From Turicibacter sp. (GTDB lineage Bacteria > Bacillota_I > Bacilli_A > MOL361 > Turicibacteraceae): DNA of 50,964 nt. The position numbers and the translations under genes were made by a program. Shown here piece after piece: positions 27,469-36,170 of the stretch (its first letter is position 1; the number at the start of each line of letters is the position of its first letter). The notes beneath the pieces were generated by a model. That model saw only the letters and a program-made list of their open reading frames with translations. It had not been told where the DNA came from and made no database searches. The stretch covers positions 1 to 50,964 of the forward strand of contig WRAJ01000014.1 in the NCBI GenBank assembly GCA_009780245.1, in the 5' to 3' direction.

Positions 27469-28614
27469 ATGTATTATTTTGACCAAGCTGCAACGTCACT
27501 CAAAAAACCGCAAGCCGTTGCCGATGCGATGTACGACGCCATTGCCTCAGGCACCATTGGCAACCCAAGCCGAGGCGGTCACGCTGCAAGCATTCACGGT
27601 AGTCGGATTATCTTTCAAACGCGTGAAAAAATAGCCGAACTGTTAAACGCTTCAAACTACGACGTCGTCTTAACCAAAAACGCCACCGAAGCGCTCAATT
27701 TGGCGATCAAAGGCCTGTTTGGTAGCGGCGACCACATCGTCACAACGGTGCTCGAACACAACTCCGTCCTGCGCCCGTTATACGAACTCGAAGCACAAGG
27801 CGCCACCCTCGATTTCGTCACCTTTGACAAAGAAACCGGTGTGTTAAACTACGAAGAATTCGAAACACTCATCCATCCAAAGACAAAAGCCATTGTGGTA
27901 ACCGCCGCTTCAAATGTGACCGGTGTTGTCACAGATTTGAATTTTCTAAGCAAGCTGTGCCGTCAACACGATTTACGGCTCATCGTCGACGGCGCTCAAG
28001 CCACGGGGTTAGTTGAGATGAACCTTGACGAACTTGGCGTGGACGTTTACTGCTTTACCGGGCACAAAAGTTTATACGGCCCGCAAGGCGTAGGTGGCAT
28101 GTGTGTTAAAAAAGACGTGAGCATTCGCCCGGCTTATTCGGGTGGCAGCGGGACAGGAACGTTCTCCAAAACACATCCCACTAGCATGCCAGAGCGGTTA
28201 GAAGCGGGAACGCCGAATGCGCACGGGTTGGCGGGCCTATTGGCAGGCGTCGAACACGTGTTGGCACAAGGAGCCGCTCATCTGGGGCAGCAAGCTTACG
28301 CGTTAGCGCGCTATTTCTATGATCACGTTCAGTCGTTGCCGGGCGTGAATGTCTATTTCGAACCGCAAGAAAAGTTGAGCACCGGGGTGGTCGCCTTAAA
28401 CATTGCCAACGTGGATGCCGCTGAATTTGCTGTGCTGCTGGAAGATCAGTACCAGATTTTGATTCGAGCCGGGGCTCATTGTGCGCCGTTGGTTCACACG
28501 TTCTTTGGGACAAAAGAGCAAGGGATGATCCGGTTTAGCTTTTCAGCGATGAACACAGAAGAAGAAGTCGCGTATGCCATTCGCGTGATGAAGGAGTTGA
28601 TGAGTCATGGATAA
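27469..28614 (+). CDS. Cysteine desulfurase / selenocysteine lyase-like PLP enzyme
   Basis: A 381-residue class V aminotransferase. The PLP lysine lies in CFTGHKSLYGPQG and the catalytic Cys in LIRAGAHCAPLVHTFFGTK, and NPSRGGHAAS is near the N-terminus. It resembles the EF2568-type desulfurases found with selenium genes. Location between selB and selA suggests it releases selenide or persulfide for SelD. Substrate preference (Cys or Sec) cannot be told from sequence. ATG 27469 follows AAGGAGG. Confidence 0.88.
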   Translation: MYYFDQAATSLKKPQAVADAMYDAIASGTIGNPSRGGHAASIHGSRIIFQTREKIAELLNASNYDVVLTKNATEALNLAIKGLFGSGDHIVTTVLEHNSVLRPLYELEAQGATLDFVTFDKETGVLNYEEFETLIHPKTKAIVVTAASNVTGVVTDLNFLSKLCRQHDLRLIVDGAQATGLVEMNLDELGVDVYCFTGHKSLYGPQGVGGMCVKKDVSIRPAYSGGSGTGTFSKTHPTSMPERLEAGTPNAHGLAGLLAGVEHVLAQGAAHLGQQAYALARYFYDHVQSLPGVNVYFEPQEKLSTGVVALNIANVDAAEFAVLLEDQYQILIRAGAHCAPLVHTFFGTKEQGMIRFSFSAMNTEEEVAYAIRVMKELMSHG

Positions 28615-29989
28615 GCAGTTGTTTACTAGTATCCCCTCCGTTAATGCGTTGTTGCAGTCGGAAGCCGGGCTAGCTTTGATCGCCCGTTTTTCGCATGCCA
28701 GTGTGGTAGAAGCCTTTCGTGTGGCGATTGATCGGCTGCGCCAAGGTGCCTTTAGCGTGGCACATGTGGATGACCTTGCGGCAGCTTTGACCGGGGAAGC
28801 GCAGGTGTTCTTGGTTGAAAAGTTCGCGCCCTCATTAACACGGTGCATCAATGCGACCGGAACTGTGATTCACACTAATTTGGGTCGTTCAAAATTAAGC
28901 CCTATTGTGTTGGAAGAACTTACCAACGCCGCCTTTGCTAATACCAATCTGGAATACAACTTGGCTTCAGGCGGTCGCGGTAGTCGTTATCAGCACCTCG
29001 AAGCCGTCTTGTGCGAGTTGACCGGGAGTGAAGCGGCGCTTGTCGTGAATAATAACGCAGCGGCGGTGATGTTAGTGCTCGACACGGTGGCAAAGGCGCG
29101 TGAAGTCGTTGTCTCACGGGGCGAACTCGTCGAAATCGGTGGGTCTTTTCGGATCCCTGACATCGTCGAACGTTCGGGCTGCTGTTTAAAAGAAGTTGGC
29201 ACAACCAATAAAACCCATCCGGACGATTATGCCCGTGCGTTGGGTGATCAAAGCGCCGCGATTTTAAAAGTGCACACGAGCAATTACAAGATTTCCGGGT
29301 TCACCAAAGAAGTAGACGTGGCTGAACTCGCGGCTATTGCCCGGGAAAACAACGTCCCTTTGATCCACGACATGGGTAGCGGGATGCTCATTGATTTGCA
29401 AAAGTTCGGGTTGCCTTACGAAATGACGGTACAGGACAGTTTGGCAAGCGGGGCTGATATCGTGACCTTCAGCGGTGATAAAGTGCTAGGCGGGCCGCAA
29501 GCCGGGATTATCGTGGGGAAAAAGACGTACATTGAGGCGATGAAGAAAAATCAGCTGACGCGGGCTTTGCGCGTGGATAAAATGACCATCGCTGCGCTTG
29601 AAGCGACGTTGCGACTTTACTACGATGAAGCTTTGGTATTGGCGGAGATCCCGACTTTGGCGATGTTGACGGCCAGTTTGGCGGCATTGGAACTGAGAGC
29701 GGATCAATTAATCAAAACACTAGCGCCGATTAGTAGCGCTAGTGTTGAAATCGTCGACACGCAATCGCAAGTCGGCGGTGGTGCTTATCCCGGTGAGGAG
29801 ATTGCCTCCAAAGCGGTGGCAATTTCGATTGCTGGGCTGAGTGCAAATGAGTTGGCAGAGGCCTTGCGCCGTGCGAGTGTCCCGATCATTTGTAAGATTC
29901 GTCATAATCGGTGTGAATTAGATGTGCGCACGATTGAAGCTGACGAATTTGATGTTATCGCTGAGGCGCTTCGTGAGATACTGGGCTGA
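28607..29989 (+). CDS. selA: L-seryl-tRNA(Sec) selenium transferase
   Basis: PLP enzyme that converts Ser-tRNA-Sec to Sec-tRNA-Sec with selenophosphate. The 460-residue product has INATGTVIHTNLGRSKLS, the GSDMG-type region LIHDMGSGMLIDLQKFG, the PLP Lys292 in TFSGDKVLGGPQAGIIVG and the RALRVDKMT segment. Full length. Its start overlaps the desulfurase stop by eight bases. Last gene of the sel operon. Confidence 0.96.
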   Translation: MDKQLFTSIPSVNALLQSEAGLALIARFSHASVVEAFRVAIDRLRQGAFSVAHVDDLAAALTGEAQVFLVEKFAPSLTRCINATGTVIHTNLGRSKLSPIVLEELTNAAFANTNLEYNLASGGRGSRYQHLEAVLCELTGSEAALVVNNNAAAVMLVLDTVAKAREVVVSRGELVEIGGSFRIPDIVERSGCCLKEVGTTNKTHPDDYARALGDQSAAILKVHTSNYKISGFTKEVDVAELAAIARENNVPLIHDMGSGMLIDLQKFGLPYEMTVQDSLASGADIVTFSGDKVLGGPQAGIIVGKKTYIEAMKKNQLTRALRVDKMTIAALEATLRLYYDEALVLAEIPTLAMLTASLAALELRADQLIKTLAPISSASVEIVDTQSQVGGGAYPGEEIASKAVAISIAGLSANELAEALRRASVPIICKIRHNRCELDVRTIEADEFDVIAEALREILG

Positions 29990-30045
29990 GTTATGCAAGA
30001 GGGAAAGAAGAGGTTCAGAACCGTCATACTTTTACGGAAATAGCA

Positions 30046-30181
30046 AAAATAGTGAAGGTTTTTCTCAGCCGAGGCACTGAAAGCGTCACATTTTCACGGG
30101 AAATGATGAAAATAGTGAGGGTTTCTCTCAGCCGAGGCACTGAAACCCTCATGCTTTCACACGAAATAATGAAAATAGTGA
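30046..30181. repeat. 63-bp tandem repeat after selA
   Basis: AAAATAGTGA recurs at 30046, 30109 and 30172, exactly 63 bases apart. Each of the two full units contains CTCAGCCGAGGCACTGAAA, itself carrying CAGCCGAGGCACTG. A weaker partial copy precedes them (near 30010-30045). The open reading frame across the repeats is not gene-like. Confidence 0.8.
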
Positions 30182-30201
30182 AGGTTCAACTGTTCTATTC
30201 A

Positions 30202-30255
30202 ATTAAAACTCCCACTGCAGTGCGTGAAAACACACATTGCAATGGGAGTTTTAAT
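30202..30255. terminator. Bidirectional terminator between selA and proS
   Basis: ATTAAAACTCCCA (30202-30214) pairs with TGGGAGTTTTAAT (30243-30255), with further pairing inside (CTGCAGTGCGTG with CACACATTGCAA). It separates convergent genes. Confidence 0.88.
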
Positions 30256-30273
30256 AAGCTATGTTTATCTATT

Positions 30274-31536
30274 TTAAGTTAACGCATCGTACTGTGCTTG
30301 TACAAAGTCTTTCAGATCAGCTAATGCCACGTCTTGTGATTCACCAGTTTGACGGTTTTTAAATTCAACCATGCCTTCGGTGATACCTTTACCGATGGTC
30401 AATCTAATTGGCAAACCAATTAAATCAGCATCCTTAAATTTAACACCTGCACGCTCATCACGATCGTCAATGAGGACGTCGAACCCTGCTGCTTTCATAT
30501 CAGCGTATACTTGCTCGGCTGCTGCTAGTTGCTCAGTGTTGTTCACGTCAACCGGAATCACGTGGAGATCAAACGGTGCCAAACTCTTCGACCAAACAAT
30601 CCCATTCTCGTCGTTTCTCTGCTCCAGGGCTGCCATCATAATACGGCTAACCCCGATGCCGTAACACCCCATGATATAAGGCTTTTGCTCGCCGTTCTCA
30701 TCAAGGAAGAAGCCGCCCATTGACTCCGAATACTTCGTTCCAAGCTTAAACACGTGCCCAAGCTCAATCCCTTTCGCGTGCTTCACAACGCCGACACCGT
30801 CTGGTGATGGGTCTCCGACTTGCAGGTCATGCACTTCAATGTTGGAAGCGAAGGTCCCTTCTTCGTTGTAAACGATCGTGTCTTCCCCAACGTCTGCGAT
30901 CGCCATGAATTCAGCAGATCCTGAACCACCCATTTGTCCGTTATCCGCTTCGATCATTCTAAAATCAAGACCACAACGTGCATAAATGTTGTTATACGCT
31001 TTAACAAACCCGTTATAAGCTTCGTCTAAACACTCGTCGGTGGCATGGAAACTATACGCATCCTTCATAATGAACTCGCGACCACGCATTAAACCAAAGC
31101 GCGGGCGTTGCTCATCGCGGAATTTCGTTTGAATTTGATACACGCTAAGCGGTAATTTTTTATACGAATTCAAATATTCTTTTGCTACCGTGGTAACAAC
31201 CTCTTCGTGCGTTGGCCCCATCGCAAAATCGCGACCGTGACGATCTTTCATCCGCATTAATTCATCACCGTAAACGTCCCAACGTCCACTTTGATCCCAT
31301 AATTCTTTCGGGTGTAGCACTGGCATAAACATCTCAACGCAATCAATCGCTGCGTGTTCTTCTCGGACAATTGTTTCAATTTTCTCTAAGACGCGTTTCC
31401 CAAGGGGCAAAAACGTGTAAATCCCTGCAGCCACTTGTCTGATAAGCCCTGCTCTTAGTAGTAATTGATGTGATACGATTTGTGCATCCCCTGGCACTTC
31501 CTTTAAGGTTGGAATAAACGCTCTTGTTTGTTTCAT
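30274..31536 (-). CDS. proS: Prolyl-tRNA synthetase lacking the INS editing domain
   Basis: Charges tRNA-Pro. The 420-residue product has class II motif 1 ([20 protein letters not shown]), motif 2 ([20 protein letters not shown]), motif 3 ([18 protein letters not shown]) and the anticodon-binding domain. Bacterial-type ProRS normally has ~565 residues with a ~180-residue editing insertion between motifs 2 and 3. Here NIEVHDLQV joins directly to GDPSPDG near residues 233-241, so the insertion is absent while the flanks are intact. The frame is clean. Editing of Ala-tRNA-Pro would need a free-standing protein, not seen here. Confidence 0.94.
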   Translation of the reverse strand: MKQTRAFIPTLKEVPGDAQIVSHQLLLRAGLIRQVAAGIYTFLPLGKRVLEKIETIVREEHAAIDCVEMFMPVLHPKELWDQSGRWDVYGDELMRMKDRHGRDFAMGPTHEEVVTTVAKEYLNSYKKLPLSVYQIQTKFRDEQRPRFGLMRGREFIMKDAYSFHATDECLDEAYNGFVKAYNNIYARCGLDFRMIEADNGQMGGSGSAEFMAIADVGEDTIVYNEEGTFASNIEVHDLQVGDPSPDGVGVVKHAKGIELGHVFKLGTKYSESMGGFFLDENGEQKPYIMGCYGIGVSRIMMAALEQRNDENGIVWSKSLAPFDLHVIPVDVNNTEQLAAAEQVYADMKAAGFDVLIDDRDERAGVKFKDADLIGLPIRLTIGKGITEGMVEFKNRQTGESQDVALADLKDFVQAQYDALT

Positions 31537-31746
31537 CTTACAACTCTCCCTTTTCTAAATGTTACGGATAATTATAGTATACTTGTTAGCAAAAGTCTAT
31601 CACTTTATCAGTAAAATTAAAAAATTCTCAAGTTTGATCGCCTAGAAAAACAAAATAAGAGAAGAGGTGTAAGAAATGAAGGTGCTCGCCTGTGTGGCGT
31701 GAGATTTAGTGCCAGAAAAAAATAGAAAAAATTTTCATTGTGAAAG

Positions 31747-31775
31747 TTGATTTTATGTGCAAAATTGGATATACT
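31747..31775 (+). promoter_or_regulatory. Promoter of cdaA-cdaR
   Basis: TTGATT (31747-31752), 17-base spacer, TATACT (31770-31775), 65 bases before cdaA. The remainder of the gap 31537-31839 is AT-rich with no gene. Confidence 0.65.
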
Positions 31776-31839
31776 TATAGTTATACTCAAAACAGTCAAA
31801 AAAACGTCAACTCAGATGCGATGAAAAGGTGGTGTAGCA

Positions 31840-32616
31840 GTGCAATTTCTAAATGATTTATTATACACGTTTACGAACTTAACACTCCTTGAAATTTTGC
31901 GTTGGATTTTTGACGTTTACCTCGTGTGGATCATTATTTATTTGATTTTCAACCTAGTCAAGTTAAACGTGAGGACGATGCAGCTGCTAAAAGGCGTCCT
32001 GCTAGTTCTTTTTCTCAACTTAATGAGTGAGATGCTTGAACTGGCCGCTTTGAAGGCTTTAGTGGACATCGTCATGGATTGGGGCTTCCTTGCTTTGATC
32101 ATCATCTTCCAGCCTGAATTGCGTGGCGCATTGGAGAAAATTGGCCTTAACACAGCCAAGAGCTCGGAGAAAAAAGGCAAAGAAAAAATCGTGGACACAC
32201 TTTGCAAATCGGTTGCTTATTTGTCAAAGCGACGCATCGGTGCCCTGATCGTTATTGAACAAGAAGTAAAATTAGACGAATTTACAACCTCTTCAACGTT
32301 GATGGACAGTAAACTCTCGTTTGAGTTGTTAAACACCATCTTTGTCCCAACAACACCTCTGCATGACGGAGCCGTCATCATTCGCAACGAGAATATTTAC
32401 TGCGCGGGTGCTTACTTACCGCTCACGACGCGTGAAGACATTAGCAAAGAACTTGGTACGAGACACCGATCTGCGATCGGAGCAAGCGAAATCACCGACA
32501 GTATCGTATTAGTTGTTTCCGAAGAAACCGGTACGATGTCGATTGCAAGAAACGGGCGCATCACCAGATTTGAAGAAATCGATAAATTCAAAGAAGCCCT
32601 TCAGTCTTACATCTAA
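31840..32616 (+). CDS. cdaA: Diadenylate cyclase CdaA
   Basis: Membrane enzyme that makes c-di-AMP from two ATP. The 258-residue product has three N-terminal TM helices (IIIYLIFNLV, LLKGVLLVLFLNLM and the 70-85 region) and a DAC domain. The catalytic DGA lies in PTTPLHDGAVIIR and RHR in LGTRHRSAIGASE. GTG 31840 follows AAGGTGG. It is followed by its partner cdaR, the conserved arrangement; glmM is not next to them here. Confidence 0.95.
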   Translation: MQFLNDLLYTFTNLTLLEILRWIFDVYLVWIIIYLIFNLVKLNVRTMQLLKGVLLVLFLNLMSEMLELAALKALVDIVMDWGFLALIIIFQPELRGALEKIGLNTAKSSEKKGKEKIVDTLCKSVAYLSKRRIGALIVIEQEVKLDEFTTSSTLMDSKLSFELLNTIFVPTTPLHDGAVIIRNENIYCAGAYLPLTTREDISKELGTRHRSAIGASEITDSIVLVVSEETGTMSIARNGRITRFEEIDKFKEALQSYI

Positions 32617-32715
32617 CACAAGGTCATTGTTGAAAAGGAAAGTAGCATCCCCAAAATTACTGGAATTCGCAAACTAGGGGCGCTGAACTAAGCAAGCAAA
32701 GGATGTGACGCGATC

Positions 32716-33795
32716 ATGAAAAATACGATTGAATTTTTGAAAGATATGATTTTAGCGGTCGTCTATCCAGATCGTATTTTAAGCTTGTTTAGAGTTAAAA
32801 ATTTAGACCAAAACTCCAGCAAGATTCTCGGGAACGATCGACTTGTTAAAGTACTGGCTTTCATTTTAGCCGTCGCTTTTGTCATTAGTGTGAGGTATAC
32901 GCCAGCGCCATCTTTAATATACACCAGAACAGTGGAAAATGTGCCTGTGGAGGTTCGCATTGACGACGGATACACAGCCTTCGGCAGCCCTATTCCAGCC
33001 ACCGTTGATGTGGTTTTGAGTGGTAGCCGGGAGCAAATAAATGTGTTTGAGTTGACGAACACGTTGGTCGCTTATGTTGATTTAACGGGCTTTGAAGAAG
33101 GTATGTTTCCCAATGTCTTCATTAGAGTAGAAGACCCAGATGGGCAAATAACGGCGTCCCCGACGGTTAATATGGTACCAGGAGAAGTCATCGTGGACCG
33201 CATCGAATCGATTGAATTTCCAATTGCGCCACCGCTTCTCGTAGGACTTCCTGAAATCAGTAACCGATTTGATTATCGCATTGAGCCGGAAGAAGAATTT
33301 GTCACGCTCACAGGAGCATCAAGATTTTTAGCGGATGTTTTTGTTGTCAGAACAACACTGGATGCGGAAGACGTGCTTGTCGAAAGTGGGAATACCACTT
33401 TGGGTGGAAACCTTGTTGTAGATGATGCAGCAGGCGAACCCGTCATGGGCATTGACATCTACCCGGCATCGATTCGCTTTAGATTAGAAATTTTTGAAGT
33501 CACCAGAACCATTGAAATCGAAGTGGATAGCACCTTATCGCAAAGGCCAGCAAGATTTCAAAGCATTAGCGTCACAGCAGATCCAACTGAAATCCAGGTC
33601 TGGGGCGACTTTTTCGATATGGCGCCGGTGCTAACACTACCAAGAATTAGCTATCACGATCTAGACGATGACGGGCGTGTGAGGGTGCCACTTGCCCCGT
33701 TATTACCAGAAGGCGTTTATTCAGAGATCGAAGAAATTGAAGTCATCGTGGTCTATGAAATCTCTCCACCGCCGGAAGAGGACGATGATGACTAA
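32716..33795 (+). CDS. cdaR: CdaR (YbbR-domain) regulator of CdaA
   Basis: A 359-residue protein with a cytosolic N-terminus, one TM segment (VLAFILAVAFVISV, near 49-62) and an extracytoplasmic part with YbbR repeats (VPVEVRIDDGYTAFGSPIPA, VEVDSTLSQRPARFQSISVT). It modulates CdaA activity in relatives. The C-terminus is very acidic (PPPEEDDDD). ATG 32716 has only a weak site (AAGGATG). A 99-base gap separates it from cdaA. Confidence 0.88.
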   Translation: MKNTIEFLKDMILAVVYPDRILSLFRVKNLDQNSSKILGNDRLVKVLAFILAVAFVISVRYTPAPSLIYTRTVENVPVEVRIDDGYTAFGSPIPATVDVVLSGSREQINVFELTNTLVAYVDLTGFEEGMFPNVFIRVEDPDGQITASPTVNMVPGEVIVDRIESIEFPIAPPLLVGLPEISNRFDYRIEPEEEFVTLTGASRFLADVFVVRTTLDAEDVLVESGNTTLGGNLVVDDAAGEPVMGIDIYPASIRFRLEIFEVTRTIEIEVDSTLSQRPARFQSISVTADPTEIQVWGDFFDMAPVLTLPRISYHDLDDDGRVRVPLAPLLPEGVYSEIEEIEVIVVYEISPPPEEDDDD

Positions 33796-33840
33796 TTGGT
33801 TGAAAACAATTTCATTTGAAAATGTTTCAAAAACCAATTG
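33793..33840 (+). terminator. Long hairpin after cdaR
   Basis: AATTGGTT and AACCAATT enclose a second stem, GAAAACAATTTC / GAAAATGTTTC. It spans the cdaR stop region and runs into the next -35 box. There is no strong U run, so termination is uncertain. Confidence 0.5.
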
Positions 33841-33866
33841 ACTTCTCATTTGCCCCGTGCTAGAAT
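33838..33866 (+). promoter_or_regulatory. Promoter of metNI
   Basis: TTGACT (33838-33843), 17-base spacer, TAGAAT (33861-33866), just upstream of the SAM riboswitch. Confidence 0.8.
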
Positions 33867-33883
33867 ACTCAACAATTAAATAA

Positions 33884-33978
33884 ATCTTATCGAGAGTGAT
33901 CGAGGGACAGGCCCGATGACATCACGGCGAACGACCTTAAAGTAAAAGGCACGGTGCCAATACCTGATTGATGAGAGA
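33884..33978 (+). ncRNA. SAM-I riboswitch (S box)
   Basis: Carries the S-box core: TCTTATCGAGAG, GATCGAGGGACAGGCCCGATG, GGCGAACGACC-like J3/4, GGCACGGTGCCAATACC and the closing GATGAGAGA. P1 pairs TCTTATC (33885-33891) with GATGAGA. SAM binding would favour the terminator at 34008-34043 and turn off methionine uptake. Confidence 0.93.
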
Positions 33979-34007
33979 AGCGGACGTTTGCTATTTTTGG
34001 CTAACTT

Positions 34008-34043
34008 AAACCTTTCTACTTATCAACGGTAGAAAGGTTTTTT
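34008..34043 (+). terminator. Riboswitch-controlled terminator before metN
   Basis: AAACCTTTCTAC (34008-34019) pairs with GTAGAAAGGTTT (34029-34040), followed by a T run; the expression platform of the SAM riboswitch. Confidence 0.9.
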
Positions 34044-34067
34044 AGTTCACAAGGAGGTGCCCAAGAC

Positions 34068-35102
34068 ATGATAAAAATTGAACAGGTAAACAAGACGTTC
34101 GTCGTCAAAAAAAGAGAAATCCACGCGCTGCAAGCGATCAATCTCGAAATCCATGCGGGCGAAATTTTCGGCATCATCGGTTATAGCGGCGCCGGAAAAT
34201 CAACACTGATCCGCTGCATTAACTTACTAGAACGCCCAACCACGGGTAGCATCAGCGTCGACGGTGAAGAACTCACTTCTTTAAACGCCAAAGGGATTCG
34301 CGAAGTCAGAAAAAAGATCGGGATGATTTTCCAACATTTCAACCTAATGCCCTCGCGTTCCGTGTTAGGCAACGTCTTGTTCGCGCTAAAGAAATCCCCC
34401 CTATCAAAAGAAGATAAGCTAAAAAAAGCAACCGATCTATTAGGCTTGGTTGGCTTGTCGCATCGGATGAACGCTTACCCCTCGAACCTTAGCGGTGGGG
34501 AGAAGCAGCGCGTGGCGATTGCCCGGGCGTTAGCGAATGATCCAAAAGTGCTGCTGTGCGACGAGGCCACGAGCGCGTTAGACCCGGAAACAACGGCTTC
34601 GATCTTAAAATTACTGAAAGACGTCTCGCAGCAACTCCACATCACCATCGTCTTAATTACCCACTCCATGGACGTGATCAAGGAAATCTGTGATCGCGTA
34701 GCCGTTATCGAGGGGGGAAGGGTTAAAGAAGAAGGAAATGTTTTAGAGATTTTTTCCAACCCGAAAAGCGATGTGACCAAGCAATTTGTGGCCCAGTCGA
34801 GCGGGATTAACAAGGTGTATGAACTCATTGAACAGGACGCCCCGATTGTGGCGCTGGATGAAGATGAGATGTTGATTCGCTTGACGTACTCGGGCGGGAC
34901 GGCAAAGGATGCTTTGATTTACGAGTTGACGAAAAAGTTTGATTTACGGACGAACATTATTTTCGGGGATATTGGGATTATTCAGGGGACGGCAATTGGG
35001 ACGTTGGTCGTAAGTTGCTGCGGGAAGCAGGGGGATCGTGAGGCGGCGCTTAACTACATCCAGTCGCAAGGGGTTAAGGTGGAGGTGATGAAGTCATGTT
35101 AG
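34068..35102 (+). CDS. metN: Methionine ABC transporter ATP-binding protein
   Basis: ATPase of the D/L-methionine importer. The 344-residue product has Walker A GYSGAGKSTLIRC (near 38-50), signature LSGGEKQRVAIARALA, Walker B VLLCDEATSALDP and the C-terminal NIL substrate-sensing domain (residues ~265-344), which gives feedback inhibition by methionine. ATG 34068 follows AAGGAGGTG. Overlaps metI by seven bases. Confidence 0.96.
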   Translation: MIKIEQVNKTFVVKKREIHALQAINLEIHAGEIFGIIGYSGAGKSTLIRCINLLERPTTGSISVDGEELTSLNAKGIREVRKKIGMIFQHFNLMPSRSVLGNVLFALKKSPLSKEDKLKKATDLLGLVGLSHRMNAYPSNLSGGEKQRVAIARALANDPKVLLCDEATSALDPETTASILKLLKDVSQQLHITIVLITHSMDVIKEICDRVAVIEGGRVKEEGNVLEIFSNPKSDVTKQFVAQSSGINKVYELIEQDAPIVALDEDEMLIRLTYSGGTAKDALIYELTKKFDLRTNIIFGDIGIIQGTAIGTLVVSCCGKQGDREAALNYIQSQGVKVEVMKSC

Positions 35103-35767
35103 AACAATTATTACCGAACTGGGATCGCTTTGGCGGGATGTTAGTTGATGCGACGATTGCCACGTTGCAGATGTTTGGGATTGCCGGGATCATCTCGTTC
35201 GTCCTCGGCACGACCTTTGGCGTTTTACTAGTCGTCACGAAAAAAGGCGGTATTTTAGAACAATTATTTATTTACAATGTGTTTGAAAAGGCGATCAATG
35301 TGATTAGATCGATTCCCTTCTTGATCCTGCTTGTTTTGCTCATTCCTGTAACGCGGGCGATCATGGGGGTGGCGATTGGCGTAAACGGTGCGATTGTTCC
35401 CCTTATCTTTGGGACGGTACCTTTCTTTGCCAGACAAATTGAATCGGCAATATCGGAGCTAGATGGTGGATTGATTGAAGCTTCGCTTGCGATGGGCTTA
35501 TCGCCACTGGAAATCATCTTTAGCGTGTATCTGCGTGAGAGTATTCCGAGCATTGCACGTGTGACGCAGATCACAGCGATTAACTTGGTGGCGTTAACGA
35601 CCTTTGCCGGTGCGGTGGGTGCTGGTGGGCTGGGGGATTTTGCGATTCAGTTTGGGCAGAATTTGCGCTTGACGGATTTGTTGTGGGTGACGATTTTGAT
35701 TATTTTGTTGATTGTGAGTGTGATTCAGGCAGTGGGGAATGTTGTGATTCGGGTGGCTTCGAAGTAG
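35096..35767 (+). CDS. metI: Methionine ABC transporter permease
   Basis: Membrane component of the methionine importer, 223 residues with five to six TM helices. It has the permease EAA-type loop SLAMGLSPLEIIFSVYLRES and NVIRSIPFLILLVLLIPVTR. ATG 35096 lies inside metN, GGAGG close upstream. The binding protein gene metQ follows 403 bases later with its own leader. Confidence 0.95.
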   Translation: MLEQLLPNWDRFGGMLVDATIATLQMFGIAGIISFVLGTTFGVLLVVTKKGGILEQLFIYNVFEKAINVIRSIPFLILLVLLIPVTRAIMGVAIGVNGAIVPLIFGTVPFFARQIESAISELDGGLIEASLAMGLSPLEIIFSVYLRESIPSIARVTQITAINLVALTTFAGAVGAGGLGDFAIQFGQNLRLTDLLWVTILIILLIVSVIQAVGNVVIRVASK

Positions 35768-35792
35768 GGTGTGGTGGTGCTTTTGGTTGCTC

Positions 35793-35890
35793 TTTCGGTG
35801 ATTAGAATGGAGTGCTCTTTAGTTTGGTTTTTGGGGTGCGCCCTTTCGGTGATCATGATGTGAACGACTCTTTATGATTTTTGGGTCATT
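35793..35890 (+). repeat. Imperfect tandem repeat after metI
   Basis: TTTCGGTGAT occurs at 35793 and 35844, 51 bases apart. Both copies are followed by related CTCTTTA...GTTTTTGGG or GATTTTTGGG segments. There is no coding signal. Confidence 0.5.
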
Positions 35891-35933
35891 GCGTGTGTTT
35901 AGTGCTTTGAAGCTACCGCGCGCCCGTGAAACT

Positions 35934-36067
35934 TGCGAATGAAATTCGCATTAGTTGAACCAGTGCCAAAGCTTGGAAAGTTGAAAACTTTCCGCTTGTG
36001 GTGCCTTTTGGCTTACTGGGGTAGTGATTAGGTGTTACCTGCAAGCAGCTAACACCTAATCACTACC
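35934..36067 (+). other. Cluster of strong hairpins between metI and metQ
   Basis: Three successive structures. TGCGAAT-GAA-ATTCGCA lies at 35934-35950. Next, CCAGTGCCAAA (35960-35970) pairs with TTTGGC-TT-ACTGG (36007-36019) and encloses GGAAAGTT-GAA-AACTTTCC (35975-35993). Last, a perfect 18-bp arm pair GGTAGTGATTAGGTGTTA / its complement (36020-36037 and 36050-36067) has a CTGC/GCAG apical stem. No gene lies in 35768-36170. It may be a terminator complex, a processing site or a small RNA. Confidence 0.7.
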
Positions 36068-36170
36068 TTATATGTTGGGGTGTTGGGTAGATTTAGTTCC
36101 TGCTATAGTGTGTTAGTCAAACAAAGACTCTAAAATAGTGAGAAATTGTAGAACGAAAGGATGGGTTAGG

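Noticed and set aside
30052..30282. 76-codon open frame after selA
   Set aside because: It is produced by the 63-bp tandem repeat, has no ribosome binding site and reads into a terminator.
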